Positions 52,245-62,773 of a DNA stretch of 64,000 nucleotides are shown here, in pieces. Every line of letters starts with the position of its first letter. Within the stretch, counting starts at the first letter, position 1. Both the position numbers and the translations under genes were made by a program. Source of the stretch: Thalassococcus_A lentus (GTDB lineage Bacteria; Pseudomonadota; Alphaproteobacteria; Rhodobacterales; Rhodobacteraceae); the NCBI RefSeq assembly GCF_028023555.1, contig NZ_JAQIOY010000001.1:558001-622000 (forward strand), in the 5' to 3' direction. The notes beneath the pieces were generated by a model, which was not told where the DNA came from, searched no databases, and worked only from the letters and a program-made list of their open reading frames with translations.

Positions 52245-54860
52245 ATGAACTTGGAGAAGTTCACGGAACGCTCGCGCGGGTTCATTCAGGCCGCGCAAAC
52301 GATCGCAATGCGTGAGAGCCACCAGAAACTGGCTCCGGAACATTTGCTCAAAGCCCTACTGGACGACGATCAGGGGATGGCTTCCAACCTGATCCAGCGC
52401 GCGGGTGGCGCGTCGGATCGTGTCGTCCAAGTGCTGGACACCAAACTTGCAAAAATCCCGAAAGTCAGCGGCGACGCCGGGCAGGTCTATATGGATTCTG
52501 CGACTGGTCGTGTGCTGGATGAGGCTGAAAAGCTGGCGACCAAGGCTGGTGACAGCTTCGTTCCTGTGGAGCGGATGCTGATGGCGTTGGCCATGGTGAA
52601 GAGCCCGGCAAAGGACGCGCTGGAAGCCGGTGCGGTCAGTCCACAAAAACTGAATGAAGCGATTAACGATATTCGCAAAGGCCGCACAGCTGACACGGCT
52701 TCGGCTGAAGAAGGATATGACGCACTCAAGAAGTATGCCCGCGATCTGACCGAAGCGGCGCGTGAGGGAAAGATCGATCCGATCATCGGTCGGGACGATG
52801 AAATTCGTCGTGCCATGCAGGTTCTGAGCCGCCGTACCAAAAACAACCCGGTCATGATCGGCGAGCCCGGTGTCGGTAAAACTGCGATTGCCGAAGGATT
52901 GGCCCTTCGTATCGTGAATGGCGACGTGCCTGAATCGCTGCGCAACAAATCGTTGTTGGCGCTGGATATGGGCGCACTGATTGCCGGTGCCAAATACCGT
53001 GGTGAATTCGAAGAGCGGCTCAAGGCCATTCTGTCCGAAGTGACAGCTGCGGCAGGCGAGATCATTCTCTTTATTGATGAGATGCATACCTTGGTTGGTG
53101 CAGGCAAAGCCGACGGTGCAATGGATGCGTCGAACCTGCTGAAACCGGCGCTGGCACGGGGCGAATTGCACTGCGTTGGTGCGACCACGCTCGATGAGTA
53201 CCGCAAACACGTCGAAAAAGACGCGGCGCTTGCGCGGCGGTTCCAGCCGGTAATGGTCACAGAGCCTACCGTTGAGGACACGATCAGTATTCTGCGTGGG
53301 ATCAAGGAAAAGTATGAGCTGCACCATGGTGTGCGGATCAGCGACTCTGCCTTGGTTGCAGCGGCGCAATTGTCGAACCGGTACATCACGGATCGCTTCT
53401 TGCCGGACAAAGCCATCGACCTGATGGACGAAGCCGCGTCGCGGTTGCGTATGGAGGTGGATTCCAAGCCAGAAGAACTGGATGCGCTGGATCGTGACAT
53501 CCTGCAAAAACAGATCGAAGTCGAAGCGCTGCGTCTGGAAGATGATCAAGCCAGCAAAGACCGGCTTGATAAGCTTGAAAAGGATCTGGCTGATCTGCAG
53601 CAACAAAGCGCAGAGATGACGGCGCAATGGCAGGCAGAGCGTGACAAGCTGGCCTCCGCGCGTGACGTCAAGGAGCAGTTGGATCGTGCCCGGGCAGAAC
53701 TGGAGCAGGCTAAGCGTGAGGGGAACCTCGCCAAGGCTGGTGAGCTGTCCTATGGCGTAATCCCACAGCTGGAAAAGCAGCTGTCCGAGGCGGAAAGCGG
53801 CGATGATGACGTTATGGTCGAAGAGGCCGTGCGCCCGGACCAAATCGCGTCGGTTGTTGAACGCTGGACCGGAATTCCGGCAGGCAAGATGCTGGAAGGT
53901 GAACGTGACAAGCTGTTGCGGATGGAAGATGGGCTGCACAAGCGGGTCGTCGGACAAGAGCAGGCGGTCAAGGCTGTTGCCAATGCGGTGCGCCGTGCGC
54001 GCGCAGGCCTGAACGATGAGAACCGGCCACTTGGTTCGTTCCTCTTTCTCGGGCCAACTGGCGTGGGCAAGACCGAGCTGACCAAGGCGGTGGCCGAATT
54101 CCTTTTTGACGACGATAGCGCCATGGTGCGTATCGATATGTCCGAGTTCATGGAAAAGCACGCAGTGGCCCGTCTGATCGGCGCGCCTCCTGGCTACGTG
54201 GGGTATGATGAAGGCGGTGTTCTGACTGAAGCGGTTCGCAGGCGTCCCTATCAGGTTGTGCTGTTCGACGAAGTTGAAAAAGCGCACCCGGACGTCTTCA
54301 ACGTTCTGCTGCAAGTCTTGGACGATGGCGTCCTGACAGACGGGCAGGGCCGGACAGTCGATTTCAAACAGACGCTCATTATTCTGACCTCCAACCTTGG
54401 TTCGCAGGCGCTGTCTCAACTCCCAGAAGGTGCTGACGGGGCGCAGGCCCGGCGCGATGTGATGGACGCGGTGCGTGCGCATTTCCGTCCGGAGTTCCTG
54501 AACCGTCTGGACGAAACCATCATTTTCGACCGCCTCAAGCGGGAAGACATGGATGGGATCGTTGATATCCAGATGGCCCGTCTGCTCAAACGGCTTGCGG
54601 CTCGTAAAATCCAGTTGCAGCTGGATGATGGAGCGAAAAAGTGGCTGGCCGATGAGGGGTATGACCCTGTGTTCGGCGCACGTCCGCTCAAGCGGGTGAT
54701 CCAGCGCGCCTTGCAGGATCCAATGGCTGAAATGCTTCTGGCAGGTGACATTGGAGATGGTGACATCGTCACTGTCAGCGCAGGAAGCGAAGGGCTGATC
54801 ATCGGAGACCGCGTCGGGTCAACCAACGCGCCCAAGCCGGATGATGCGGTGGTGCACTGA
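52245..54860 (+). CDS. clpB: ATP-dependent disaggregase ClpB
   Basis: 871 residues, close to the usual 857. ClpB with DnaK dissolves protein aggregates after heat stress. It has an N-domain (1-150, FTERSRGFIQAAQTIAMRESHQKLAPEHLLKALL). The first AAA module has Walker A GEPGVGKT near 206 and Walker B ILFIDEMHTL. The coiled-coil middle domain (about 400-520) is rich in LEKDLADLQQQSAEM. The second AAA module has GPTGVGKT near 605 and VLFDEVEKAHPDVFNVLLQVLDDG. The AAGGAGA ribosome site and a sigma-32 promoter support the start and regulation. A strong terminator follows. Confidence 0.98.
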   Translation: MNLEKFTERSRGFIQAAQTIAMRESHQKLAPEHLLKALLDDDQGMASNLIQRAGGASDRVVQVLDTKLAKIPKVSGDAGQVYMDSATGRVLDEAEKLATKAGDSFVPVERMLMALAMVKSPAKDALEAGAVSPQKLNEAINDIRKGRTADTASAEEGYDALKKYARDLTEAAREGKIDPIIGRDDEIRRAMQVLSRRTKNNPVMIGEPGVGKTAIAEGLALRIVNGDVPESLRNKSLLALDMGALIAGAKYRGEFEERLKAILSEVTAAAGEIILFIDEMHTLVGAGKADGAMDASNLLKPALARGELHCVGATTLDEYRKHVEKDAALARRFQPVMVTEPTVEDTISILRGIKEKYELHHGVRISDSALVAAAQLSNRYITDRFLPDKAIDLMDEAASRLRMEVDSKPEELDALDRDILQKQIEVEALRLEDDQASKDRLDKLEKDLADLQQQSAEMTAQWQAERDKLASARDVKEQLDRARAELEQAKREGNLAKAGELSYGVIPQLEKQLSEAESGDDDVMVEEAVRPDQIASVVERWTGIPAGKMLEGERDKLLRMEDGLHKRVVGQEQAVKAVANAVRRARAGLNDENRPLGSFLFLGPTGVGKTELTKAVAEFLFDDDSAMVRIDMSEFMEKHAVARLIGAPPGYVGYDEGGVLTEAVRRRPYQVVLFDEVEKAHPDVFNVLLQVLDDGVLTDGQGRTVDFKQTLIILTSNLGSQALSQLPEGADGAQARRDVMDAVRAHFRPEFLNRLDETIIFDRLKREDMDGIVDIQMARLLKRLAARKIQLQLDDGAKKWLADEGYDPVFGARPLKRVIQRALQDPMAEMLLAGDIGDGDIVTVSAGSEGLIIGDRVGSTNAPKPDDAVVH

Positions 54861-54880
54861 TTTGCACAGCCTCTAATGAG

Positions 54881-54910
54881 AAGGGCCCGCCAAATTGGCG
54901 GGCCCTTTGC
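54881..54910. terminator. Terminator between clpB and the RTX gene
   Basis: AAGGGCCCGCC and GGCGGGCCCTT form a perfect 11-pair stem with an AAATT loop, followed by TGCTTTTGC. It serves clpB and, by symmetry, the convergent RTX gene. Confidence 0.88.
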
Positions 54911-54934
54911 TTTTGCTCATCGTCTCTAATGATC

Positions 54935-56347
54935 TCAGAAGATGAAATCACTTGAGTCGATGTCTGCGACCAGGGTGTTTTCCAGCGTGATCGAGTTTTT
55001 GCCGTAGAGCGTAATCAGTACGTCGTCGCCCACCTGCTGAATCGAAAGGTCGGCAAATTCGGTGACGCCTTGGGCTGCGTAGCCTCGCAAGTCCAACAAG
55101 TCGGTCCCGTCTTCGAAATCAGTGATCGTGTCAGCGTTGCTGCGCATCTCAAAGATAAATACGTCTTCGCCTGCACCACCGGTCATGGTGTCTTTGCCCC
55201 AACCACCTGTCAGGGTGTCGTTCCCAGCATCGCCATACATCACGTCACGGCCAGCGCCGCCGTCGATGATGTCATTGTCGTCACCACCCCAGATCCGGTC
55301 ATTGCCATTTTCACCGATGAGAGTGTCTTCGCCACCGGCGCCGAACAACCTGTCGTTCTTGTTGCCGCCGTTGGCCGAGTCGTCACCTTCGCCTGCTTTG
55401 ATCAGATCGTTGTCCGCAGCGCCGAGGATCGTGTCGTTGCCGTCGCCGCCATAGAGACGATCGCGGCCAGAGCCACCATCCAGTACGTCGTTGCCGCCTT
55501 GCCCAAAGAGCTTGTCTTCGCCTGAGCCTCCGGACAGCACGTCGTTGCCCAAGGCACCGTAAAGGACGTCGGAACCCAATTGCCCGTCCACAACGTCAGT
55601 TCCGTCCGTACCATACACGGTGTCGCCACCATCGCTGGTCAGCAAGGGGTCCGGTGTCGGTGCGAGGACAAAATCTGCGTTGGACAACTCGGAAGGTGCA
55701 ACGCCGGCCAGCAATAGCGAGTTTCCGTTGCCAAGCATGATCAAGCTGCTGCCAGCCAGATCAACGATGTTGAGCTGTGCGATGTCATAAACACCGATAA
55801 CCGTCAGATCGATAATGTCCGTGCCGACGGTGAAATCGGTGATTGTGTCGTTACCAGTTTTCCAACCGTCGATGACAAAGGTGTCGGCACCGTCTTCGCC
55901 GGTCATCATGTCATCGTCTTTACCACCGATGATCGTGTCATCGTTGGCGCCGCCGTTCAGGACATCGTCGCCGTTGCCACCGTTCAGCAGATCGGATGAG
56001 TCATTACCATAGAGTTCATCGTTGTTGTTGCCGCCGAACAGGGTGTCCATTCCCAATCCGCCAACCAGAAGATCGTCCGCATTCCCGCCGTTCAGAACGT
56101 CGTTGCCATCTTCTCCGTACAGACTGTCGTGCCCGCACGCCCCGATCAGTGAGTCATTGCCCTCACCACCGAGGATTTCGTCGCCGCCGTTGCCACCTAG
56201 TAACGTATCATCGCCTAACATACCGAGAACGAGGTCAGCACCGTTCCCTGCCATTACATAGTCGTCGCCTTCCAATAGAGCGATAACGTCCCGTACATCC
56301 GTACCAAGGATACTATCGTTGCCAGAAGTTCCGTAAGTGACAGCCAT
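54935..56347 (-). CDS. RTX-type calcium-binding repeat protein
   Basis: 470 residues with strong negative charge. Two blocks of GGxGxDxLx nonapeptide repeats (about 8-160 and 245-395) would form calcium-binding beta-rolls. Two related spacer domains follow each block (TFVIDGWKTGNDTITDF... and VFIFEMRSNADTITDFEDG...), so the protein appears internally duplicated. There is no classical N-terminal signal; the C-terminus DSSDFIF fits type I secretion. No enzymatic domain is visible. No secretion genes are adjacent. Function is probably a secreted or surface protein. AGGAAAT precedes the ATG. Confidence 0.9.
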   Translation of the reverse strand: MAVTYGTSGNDSILGTDVRDVIALLEGDDYVMAGNGADLVLGMLGDDTLLGGNGGDEILGGEGNDSLIGACGHDSLYGEDGNDVLNGGNADDLLVGGLGMDTLFGGNNNDELYGNDSSDLLNGGNGDDVLNGGANDDTIIGGKDDDMMTGEDGADTFVIDGWKTGNDTITDFTVGTDIIDLTVIGVYDIAQLNIVDLAGSSLIMLGNGNSLLLAGVAPSELSNADFVLAPTPDPLLTSDGGDTVYGTDGTDVVDGQLGSDVLYGALGNDVLSGGSGEDKLFGQGGNDVLDGGSGRDRLYGGDGNDTILGAADNDLIKAGEGDDSANGGNKNDRLFGAGGEDTLIGENGNDRIWGGDDNDIIDGGAGRDVMYGDAGNDTLTGGWGKDTMTGGAGEDVFIFEMRSNADTITDFEDGTDLLDLRGYAAQGVTEFADLSIQQVGDDVLITLYGKNSITLENTLVADIDSSDFIF

Positions 56348-56580
56348 TTTGATTTCCTGCTTCTTATCGGCGCCCCCACGCCATTAACCTAGCGTAAGGA
56401 ATGGGGGCGCCTTTGTGCAAACAATCTGGTCGAAATAAGGCAAAAACCTACAAATATTCACAATTTAGACTTTTTCTGTTTCCGTCTTTGAATCAGTTGG
56501 TCGGATACGGTGGTGATTGTTTTTAGAGAGACCCGGCCGCTCCGAAGATTCGTCTCGCTTTGAGACACAATGAAGGCGTA

Positions 56581-57018
56581 TCAGTCGATCCCGATCGCGG
56601 CTTTTGCGATGTCGTCCAGCAAAGTCTGCACTTCTTGCATCGCGCCGTCGGGGAAGGTGCGAAAACCGATTGTCGTTGTATCGGGGCTTTCCGGGCGTAC
56701 CATGACAAAGATGTCATACGGACAGAAGACGATGTTCATTGGATCTTCTTCCATCGCCCGTCGCGAAATGGCCGCCGAACAGAAGCTGAAGACATCAGCG
56801 TGTTCAAACAGAACCTTGTCTGAGCCAACATCGGCACGTGTTCGTTCCAGCATGTCGCCGGTGTGAGATACGCTGTCGATGACAAGCCCGGCATCAAGGA
56901 TCGCGCTTTCCAGCCCGAACACCACGTCGTCAAAACTCTGGTCCGTGTCATAGGTGATGATGCCATCGGCAAAAGCTGGCGCAGCCAGCAAAGCAAGCGC
57001 AGTCGCGAGATACTTCAT
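56581..57018 (-). CDS. DUF302 domain protein, exported
   Basis: 145 residues from the ATG of MKYLATALALLAAPAFADG, with AAAGGAC upstream; the frame is open upstream into noncoding DNA. A signal peptide (about 18 residues) indicates periplasmic location. ITYDTDQSFDDVVFGLESAILDAGLVIDSVSHTGDML and the later strands with FCSAAISRRAMEEDPMNIVFCPYDIFV fit DUF302. Function unknown. The gap 56348-56580, 233 bases, holds the RTX promoter and nothing else I can identify. Confidence 0.8.
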   Translation of the reverse strand: MKYLATALALLAAPAFADGIITYDTDQSFDDVVFGLESAILDAGLVIDSVSHTGDMLERTRADVGSDKVLFEHADVFSFCSAAISRRAMEEDPMNIVFCPYDIFVMVRPESPDTTTIGFRTFPDGAMQEVQTLLDDIAKAAIGID

Positions 57019-57122
57019 TTGTGAATGTCCTTTGGGTTGCCGAAGTTTGTATCGGTTGTCACGATAAACGATAAACCGTTGCGTCGAATTGATGCAAATC
57101 AACGAATATGAATGGAGAACCG

Positions 57123-58604
57123 ATGGGCGCCGCCATGTACGTCTTGCAGGCCTTGGCCGTTGTTTTTGTCGGGATCATCGGATTGGTGGTTCTGGCAGCG
57201 CTGGTCTTGTTTGTTGTGGACCGCACCCAGCGGGCTGATGCAATCCGGCGAAACTACCCGGTGATCGGCCGTTTCCGAAAACTGTTTTCAACGTTGGGGG
57301 AGTTCTTTCGCCAATACTTCTTTGCAATGGACCGGGAGGAGCTGCCGTTCAACAGGGCGCAGCGGGAATGGATAGAGCGCGCTGCGCATGGTCACGGCAA
57401 TACGGTTGCGTTCGGATCGACCCGAAACCTGAACGTCGTCGGCACGCCATTGTTTGTGAACGCAGCTTTCCCGCCGGTGGACGATCAATTCGCGAGCTCT
57501 GAGCCCAAGGTCATTGGGGCTGGGGCCCGTATCCCCTTTGCGGCACCCAGCTTCTTTAATATTTCCGGCATGTCATACGGAGCCATTTCAAAACCCGCGG
57601 TCAGAGCGCTGAGCCGCGGTGCCAAGAAAGCCAGGGTATGGCTGAACACCGGGGAAGGGGGTCTGTCGCCTTTTCACCTCGAAGGTGGGTGCGATATCGT
57701 CTTTCAGATCGGAACCGCCAAATATGGTGTGCGCGATCAAAGCGGATCGCTGAGTGACGAGAAGCTGCGCGAAGTGGCTGCGCACGAAACCGTCCGCATG
57801 TTCGAAATAAAACTGGCCCAAGGCGCAAAACCGGGCAAAGGCGGCATCCTGCCAGGCGGCAAGGTTAATGCAGAAATCGCGCGTATTCGCGGTATCCCCG
57901 AAGGAAAGGACAGCATTTCTCCCAATCGGCACGCAGAGGTCGACGATTGGGATGACTTGCTCGACATGATCCACCGGGTTCGCGAGGTGACCGGCAAACC
58001 CGTTGGCATAAAGACGGTTATTGGCGCGGTCGAAGGCTTTGAGGGTTTTTTTGACGCCATTATAAAGAGAGGTGTGGAGAGCGCGCCCGACTTTATCACG
58101 ATAGATGGTGGCGAAGGCGGGACGGGCGCTGCGCCCATGCCTTTGATCGACCTCGTCGGGATGTCGATCCGCGAGGCGCTCCCACAAGTTGCCTTGATGC
58201 GGAACCGGCATGGCCTGAAGGACCGCATCCGGCTGGTGGCCAGCGGGAAACTGGTGAACCCCGGTGATGTGGCCTGGGCAATTGCATCGGGTGCTGACTT
58301 CGTGACCTCGGCGCGGGGGTTCATGTTCTCGCTTGGGTGCATTCAAGCGCTCAAGTGCAACCGAAATACCTGCCCGACCGGGATCACGACACATAATGCA
58401 CGCCTGCAGGCAGGACTTGTCGTTGAGGACAAGGAGGAGCGCGTCGCGTCTTATGCGATGGATGTGATCCACGAAGTGGAGACCATTGCGCATTCGGTCG
58501 GTGTGGCCGAGCCGCGTCTTATGAGACGCGAGCATGTTCGCGTGGTTCAGCCCGATGGGCGCAGTGTCTTGATGTCCGAGTTGTTCCCAGAAGCAGAAGC
58601 CTAG
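57123..58604 (+). CDS. FMN-binding glutamate-synthase-family protein, membrane-anchored
   Basis: 493 residues from the ATG of MGAAMYVLQALAVV, with GGAG six bases upstream; an ATG at 57108 is less likely. One N-terminal membrane helix (about residues 5-32) anchors it. The remainder is the FMN-binding barrel of glutamate synthase large subunits (FFNISGMSYGAISKPAVRALSRGAKKARVWLNTGEGGLSPFH; ITIDGGEGGTGAAPMPLIDL; CNRNTCPTGITTHNARLQ) with the cysteine set for an iron-sulfur cluster. It lacks the glutaminase domain, so it is not a full GOGAT. The family's reaction is unknown. Confidence 0.88.
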   Translation: MGAAMYVLQALAVVFVGIIGLVVLAALVLFVVDRTQRADAIRRNYPVIGRFRKLFSTLGEFFRQYFFAMDREELPFNRAQREWIERAAHGHGNTVAFGSTRNLNVVGTPLFVNAAFPPVDDQFASSEPKVIGAGARIPFAAPSFFNISGMSYGAISKPAVRALSRGAKKARVWLNTGEGGLSPFHLEGGCDIVFQIGTAKYGVRDQSGSLSDEKLREVAAHETVRMFEIKLAQGAKPGKGGILPGGKVNAEIARIRGIPEGKDSISPNRHAEVDDWDDLLDMIHRVREVTGKPVGIKTVIGAVEGFEGFFDAIIKRGVESAPDFITIDGGEGGTGAAPMPLIDLVGMSIREALPQVALMRNRHGLKDRIRLVASGKLVNPGDVAWAIASGADFVTSARGFMFSLGCIQALKCNRNTCPTGITTHNARLQAGLVVEDKEERVASYAMDVIHEVETIAHSVGVAEPRLMRREHVRVVQPDGRSVLMSELFPEAEA

Positions 58605-58749
58605 CATGCTTTGACAGTGGGCTGCGCTCCGCAAAGATGCCTTTGTGGTCGACTTTTGTTACAATCAGGCCACGGGGAGTTGAGCCGATGTGGTTTGGTC
58701 TCTGACAGTTTCGCCCTTAGCTATTGGGCAGCAAACAATGGAGAGGCCG

Positions 58750-59652
58750 ATGGCATATCGCTGGACGAACACACTGACGCGTGCTGATGCAACACCGGAG
58801 GCGGCCTTTTTGAACCGCCGTCAAATTCTGGCTGGATTGACTGCGGGCGCTGCGATGGGGCTTGCCCCCCGAGCGCAAGCTCAGGAAGCGCTTGAACCGA
58901 ACGCATGGGATGAGATCACCAGCTATTGCAACTACTATGAGTTCGGCACCGGCAAAGACGATCCTTCCAAGAACGCGCATATGCTCAACACGACGCCATG
59001 GTCGGTCACCATTGACGGCCTGGTCGATAAGCCCGGTGATTATGATTTCGCGCAGATCATGGAAGCCATGACGATCGAAGAGCGGATTTACCGTTTCCGC
59101 TGTGTCGAAGCGTGGTCGATGGTCGTGCCTTGGAATGGTTTTGAACTGGCCGATCTGCTGAACATGGCGGGGGTGCAGTCCGGCGCAAAATACGTGGCCT
59201 TCGAAACTGTACTGCGTCCTGAAGAAATGCCCGGCACGCGGTTCCCGGTTCTGGACTGGCCCTACGTCGAAGGTTTGCGCCTCGACGAAGCCATGCATCC
59301 GCTGACGATGATGGCGACAGGTATCTACGGCAAACCGATCCCAAACCAGAATGGCGCGCCGCTGCGTTTGGTCGTCCCGTGGAAGTATGGTTTCAAATCG
59401 ATCAAGTCCGTTGTCCGGATCACCTTGACTGACGATGAGCCTCCGACCAGCTGGAACAAGGCGAACGGCCGTGAGTACGGCTTTTATAGTAATGTGAACC
59501 CCGAGGTGGATCACCCGCGCTGGAGTCAGGCAACAGAACGCAAGATTGGCGGAGGCCTGTTTGCCAAGCGTCAGCCAACCCTGATGTTCAACGGTTACGA
59601 AGAAGAGGTTGCCGGTCTGTATGACGGTATGGATCTGGCGAAGTTCTTTTGA
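58750..59652 (+). CDS. msrP: Periplasmic protein-methionine-sulfoxide reductase, catalytic subunit
   Basis: 300 residues from the ATG of MAYRWTNTLTRAD, with GGAGAGG upstream. A twin-arginine signal (FLNRRQILAGLTAGAAMGL) sends the folded protein to the periplasm. The molybdenum-cofactor ligand is C118 in YRFRCVEAWSMVVPW. LDWPYVEGLRLDEAMHPLTMMATGIYGKPIPNQNGAPLRLVVPWKYGFKSIKS is typical. It repairs oxidised methionine of periplasmic proteins with electrons from MsrQ. Its stop overlaps the msrQ start by one base. Confidence 0.95.
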   Translation: MAYRWTNTLTRADATPEAAFLNRRQILAGLTAGAAMGLAPRAQAQEALEPNAWDEITSYCNYYEFGTGKDDPSKNAHMLNTTPWSVTIDGLVDKPGDYDFAQIMEAMTIEERIYRFRCVEAWSMVVPWNGFELADLLNMAGVQSGAKYVAFETVLRPEEMPGTRFPVLDWPYVEGLRLDEAMHPLTMMATGIYGKPIPNQNGAPLRLVVPWKYGFKSIKSVVRITLTDDEPPTSWNKANGREYGFYSNVNPEVDHPRWSQATERKIGGGLFAKRQPTLMFNGYEEEVAGLYDGMDLAKFF

Positions 59653-60254
59653 TGATGATCGATCAGGTTAACAACATCGCCAAAGCGGTCCCAACATGGT
59701 GCTTATACATACTGTGCGCTTTGCCTGCCCCTTACTTCTTTTATCTTGGAGTGACTGGCGGTCTGGGTGTGGAGCCGATCAAGGCGCTGGAACATGAGCT
59801 GGGCGAGATAGCGCTTCAGCTGTTGATAGCGGGTCTGTGCATTACGCCGCTGCGAAAACATCTGGGTATCAACCTGATCAAGTTTCGCCGGGCGATTGGA
59901 TTGTTGGCGTTCTTCTATGTGACGCTGCACCTTTTGGTTTGGCTGGTGCTCGACGTGCAGATCCTCAGCCAGATCTGGGCGGACATTCTAAAGCGCCCTT
60001 ATATAACGGTCGGGATGCTGGGCTTTGTTTTGATGATCCCCTTGGCGATCACGTCAAACAACCTTTCGATCCGCAAACTGGGCGTTCAGTGGCGCAAGCT
60101 GCACAAACTTACTTATGCGATCGCATTGCTAGGAGCGCTTCACTTCATAATGCTGTCGAAGGGCCTGCAGCTTGAACCCATCATATATATGACATCGGTT
60201 CTGGGATTGTTGGCCTTGCGATGGCAACCGAAACGGCAACTTCAGCGAAGTTAA
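59652..60254 (+). CDS. msrQ: Haem-binding membrane subunit of the MsrPQ system
   Basis: 200 residues with about six membrane helices of the ferric-reductase-like fold. Haem-ligand histidines are visible in EHELGEIALQLLIAGLCITPLRKHLG, YVTLHLLVWL and KLHKLTYAIALLGALHFIMLSKG. It passes electrons from the quinone pool to MsrP. Start is the ATG overlapping the msrP stop (TGATG). A strong terminator follows. Confidence 0.95.
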   Translation: MMIDQVNNIAKAVPTWCLYILCALPAPYFFYLGVTGGLGVEPIKALEHELGEIALQLLIAGLCITPLRKHLGINLIKFRRAIGLLAFFYVTLHLLVWLVLDVQILSQIWADILKRPYITVGMLGFVLMIPLAITSNNLSIRKLGVQWRKLHKLTYAIALLGALHFIMLSKGLQLEPIIYMTSVLGLLALRWQPKRQLQRS

Positions 60255-60256
60255 GC

Positions 60257-60379
60257 GATTCACCCCAAAACGAACGCCCGATTCATCCGAGTCGGGCGTT
60301 TTTTCATGGGCGACTCGGAAATCGAAGCGATTCACGGGCGATTCACCGGTGATTCAGCACCAGATTCACCCAATGAATC
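60257..60379. repeat. Cluster of nine GANTC sites (GATTCA repeat array) upstream of the rrn operon
   Basis: GANTC, the CcrM methylation sequence of alphaproteobacteria, starts at 60257, 60280, 60289, 60312, 60329, 60340, 60351, 60363 and 60375. The last five are spaced 11, 11, 12 and 12 bases. Six contain GATTCA and the last is the inverse TGAATC. About 0.5 site would be expected by chance in this length. Two sites fall in the msrQ terminator arms; the phased five are in noncoding DNA. Confidence 0.9.
60273..60305 (+). terminator. Rho-independent terminator after msrQ
   Basis: AACGCCCGA and TCGGGCGTT form a perfect 9-pair stem with a 10-base loop, followed by TTTTC. It ends the msrPQ operon. 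Confidence 0.9.
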
Positions 60380-60511
60380 GCTCTCTCTTGGGGATAACCC
60401 TGTGAGTAACGCAAAATCTTGAGTTCGCAGATGCTGCAGCGCAGAGTTATCGCGCGGGCAAAAGCCTAATCCGCAAAAAGATGACTTTTTAACGTATTGA
60501 AATTAAACGAC

Positions 60512-60549
60512 TTTCAAGAAAATCGCAAAAAAAACCAACTTTCTTGAAA
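60512..60549. promoter_or_regulatory. Inverted repeat just upstream of the rrn promoter
   Basis: TTTCAAGAAA at 60512 and TTTCTTGAAA at 60540 are perfect 10-base arms separated by 18 AT-rich bases, ending seven bases before the -35. They could form an UP-like element, a factor site or a cruciform. Function is inferred from position. Confidence 0.45.
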
Positions 60550-60556
60550 AAAGCGC

Positions 60557-60585
60557 TTGCGGACCTGCGCACCTAACCGTAGAAC
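60557..60585 (+). promoter_or_regulatory. rrn promoter
   Basis: TTGCGG at 60557, a 17-base spacer and TAGAAC at 60580 form a housekeeping promoter with the T-T-G-C-G-G -35 I associate with rhodobacterial rRNA promoters. Strong AT-rich sequence lies upstream and a GC-rich start follows. Transcription would begin near 60592, about 410 bases before the 16S. Confidence 0.6.
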
Positions 60586-60998
60586 CCCCCTCACCGGCGG
60601 CGCTGAGGCGCACAACGGAACGCCAGACGGAACGACGGAGCGGCCCACAGCGGGCCACACCAGAGGGAAGCGAGGCAAAAAATCAGAGGTGAATGAGGCG
60701 GGGCGCGCCAAGTAAGTTAGGGCGCATCCAGTCGATTTTGTCTCTACGCTCTTTGAAATCGCGAGTATCTGAAGAGATATGTGGGCGGCTCTGGTTCATT
60801 CGATGGATCAAACACCTGCATATCAACTACCTAGGGGATGGCTTCGGCCGGAACCGATGATGGATAGTCAGCTTCACTGTTTGGACGGCTTTCGGTTTTC
60901 TATGAAAACTGAAGCACAACAAACAGAGACTGGCCGGTTTGAACAACCGGCCGATGTGCAGAGGTTCGAACGTCAAGGATAAGCTGGTAACAGCTTTT
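60586..60998 (+). other. rrn leader with boxA
   Basis: This untranslated leader holds no gene. GCTCTTTGAAAT at 60749-60760 resembles the boxA antitermination site. A TGGCCGGTT/AACCGGCCG hairpin lies at about 60931-60952 near the processing site. Short open frames here are not genes. Confidence 0.6.
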
Positions 60999-62468
<1,470 letters not shown>

Positions 62469-62604
62469 GTTTCTAGTCATCATTGCTTGCAATGATCGTG
62501 AAACACTTAGCAGAAGATCGGTACCTTTGCCGATCAACATCAGACGGACCAGGCCGTCCTCATATCTCTTCAGAACTTTGGGTTTCAGGCCGACCGGCCT
62601 GTAT

Positions 62605-62681
<77 letters not shown>

Positions 62682-62697
62682 TTCCTTCGGGAACCAC

Positions 62698-62773
62698 GGG
62701 GCCTTAGCTCAGCTGGGAGAGCGCCTGATTTGCATTCAGGAGGTCAGGAGTTCGATCCTCCTAGGCTCCACCA
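62698..62773 (+). tRNA. tRNA-Ala (UGC)
   Basis: GGGGCCTTAGCTCAGCTGGG starts it, the anticodon loop TTTGCAT gives TGC, the T-arm is GGAGTTCGATCCTCC and CCA is encoded. 76 bases, 16 after tRNA-Ile. Confidence 0.97.

Noticed and set aside
52356..54482. Very long antisense open frame within clpB
   Set aside because: It is the shadow of clpB codon usage; no ribosome site or protein similarity.
57123..58604. Glutamate synthase large subunit
   Set aside because: The protein has the FMN barrel but no glutaminase domain and is much too short for GltB; it is a family relative only.
60390..60398. DnaA-box-like TTATCCCCA near the GANTC array
   Set aside because: One mismatch and isolated; not enough to call a replication origin, although it adds to the oddity of the region.
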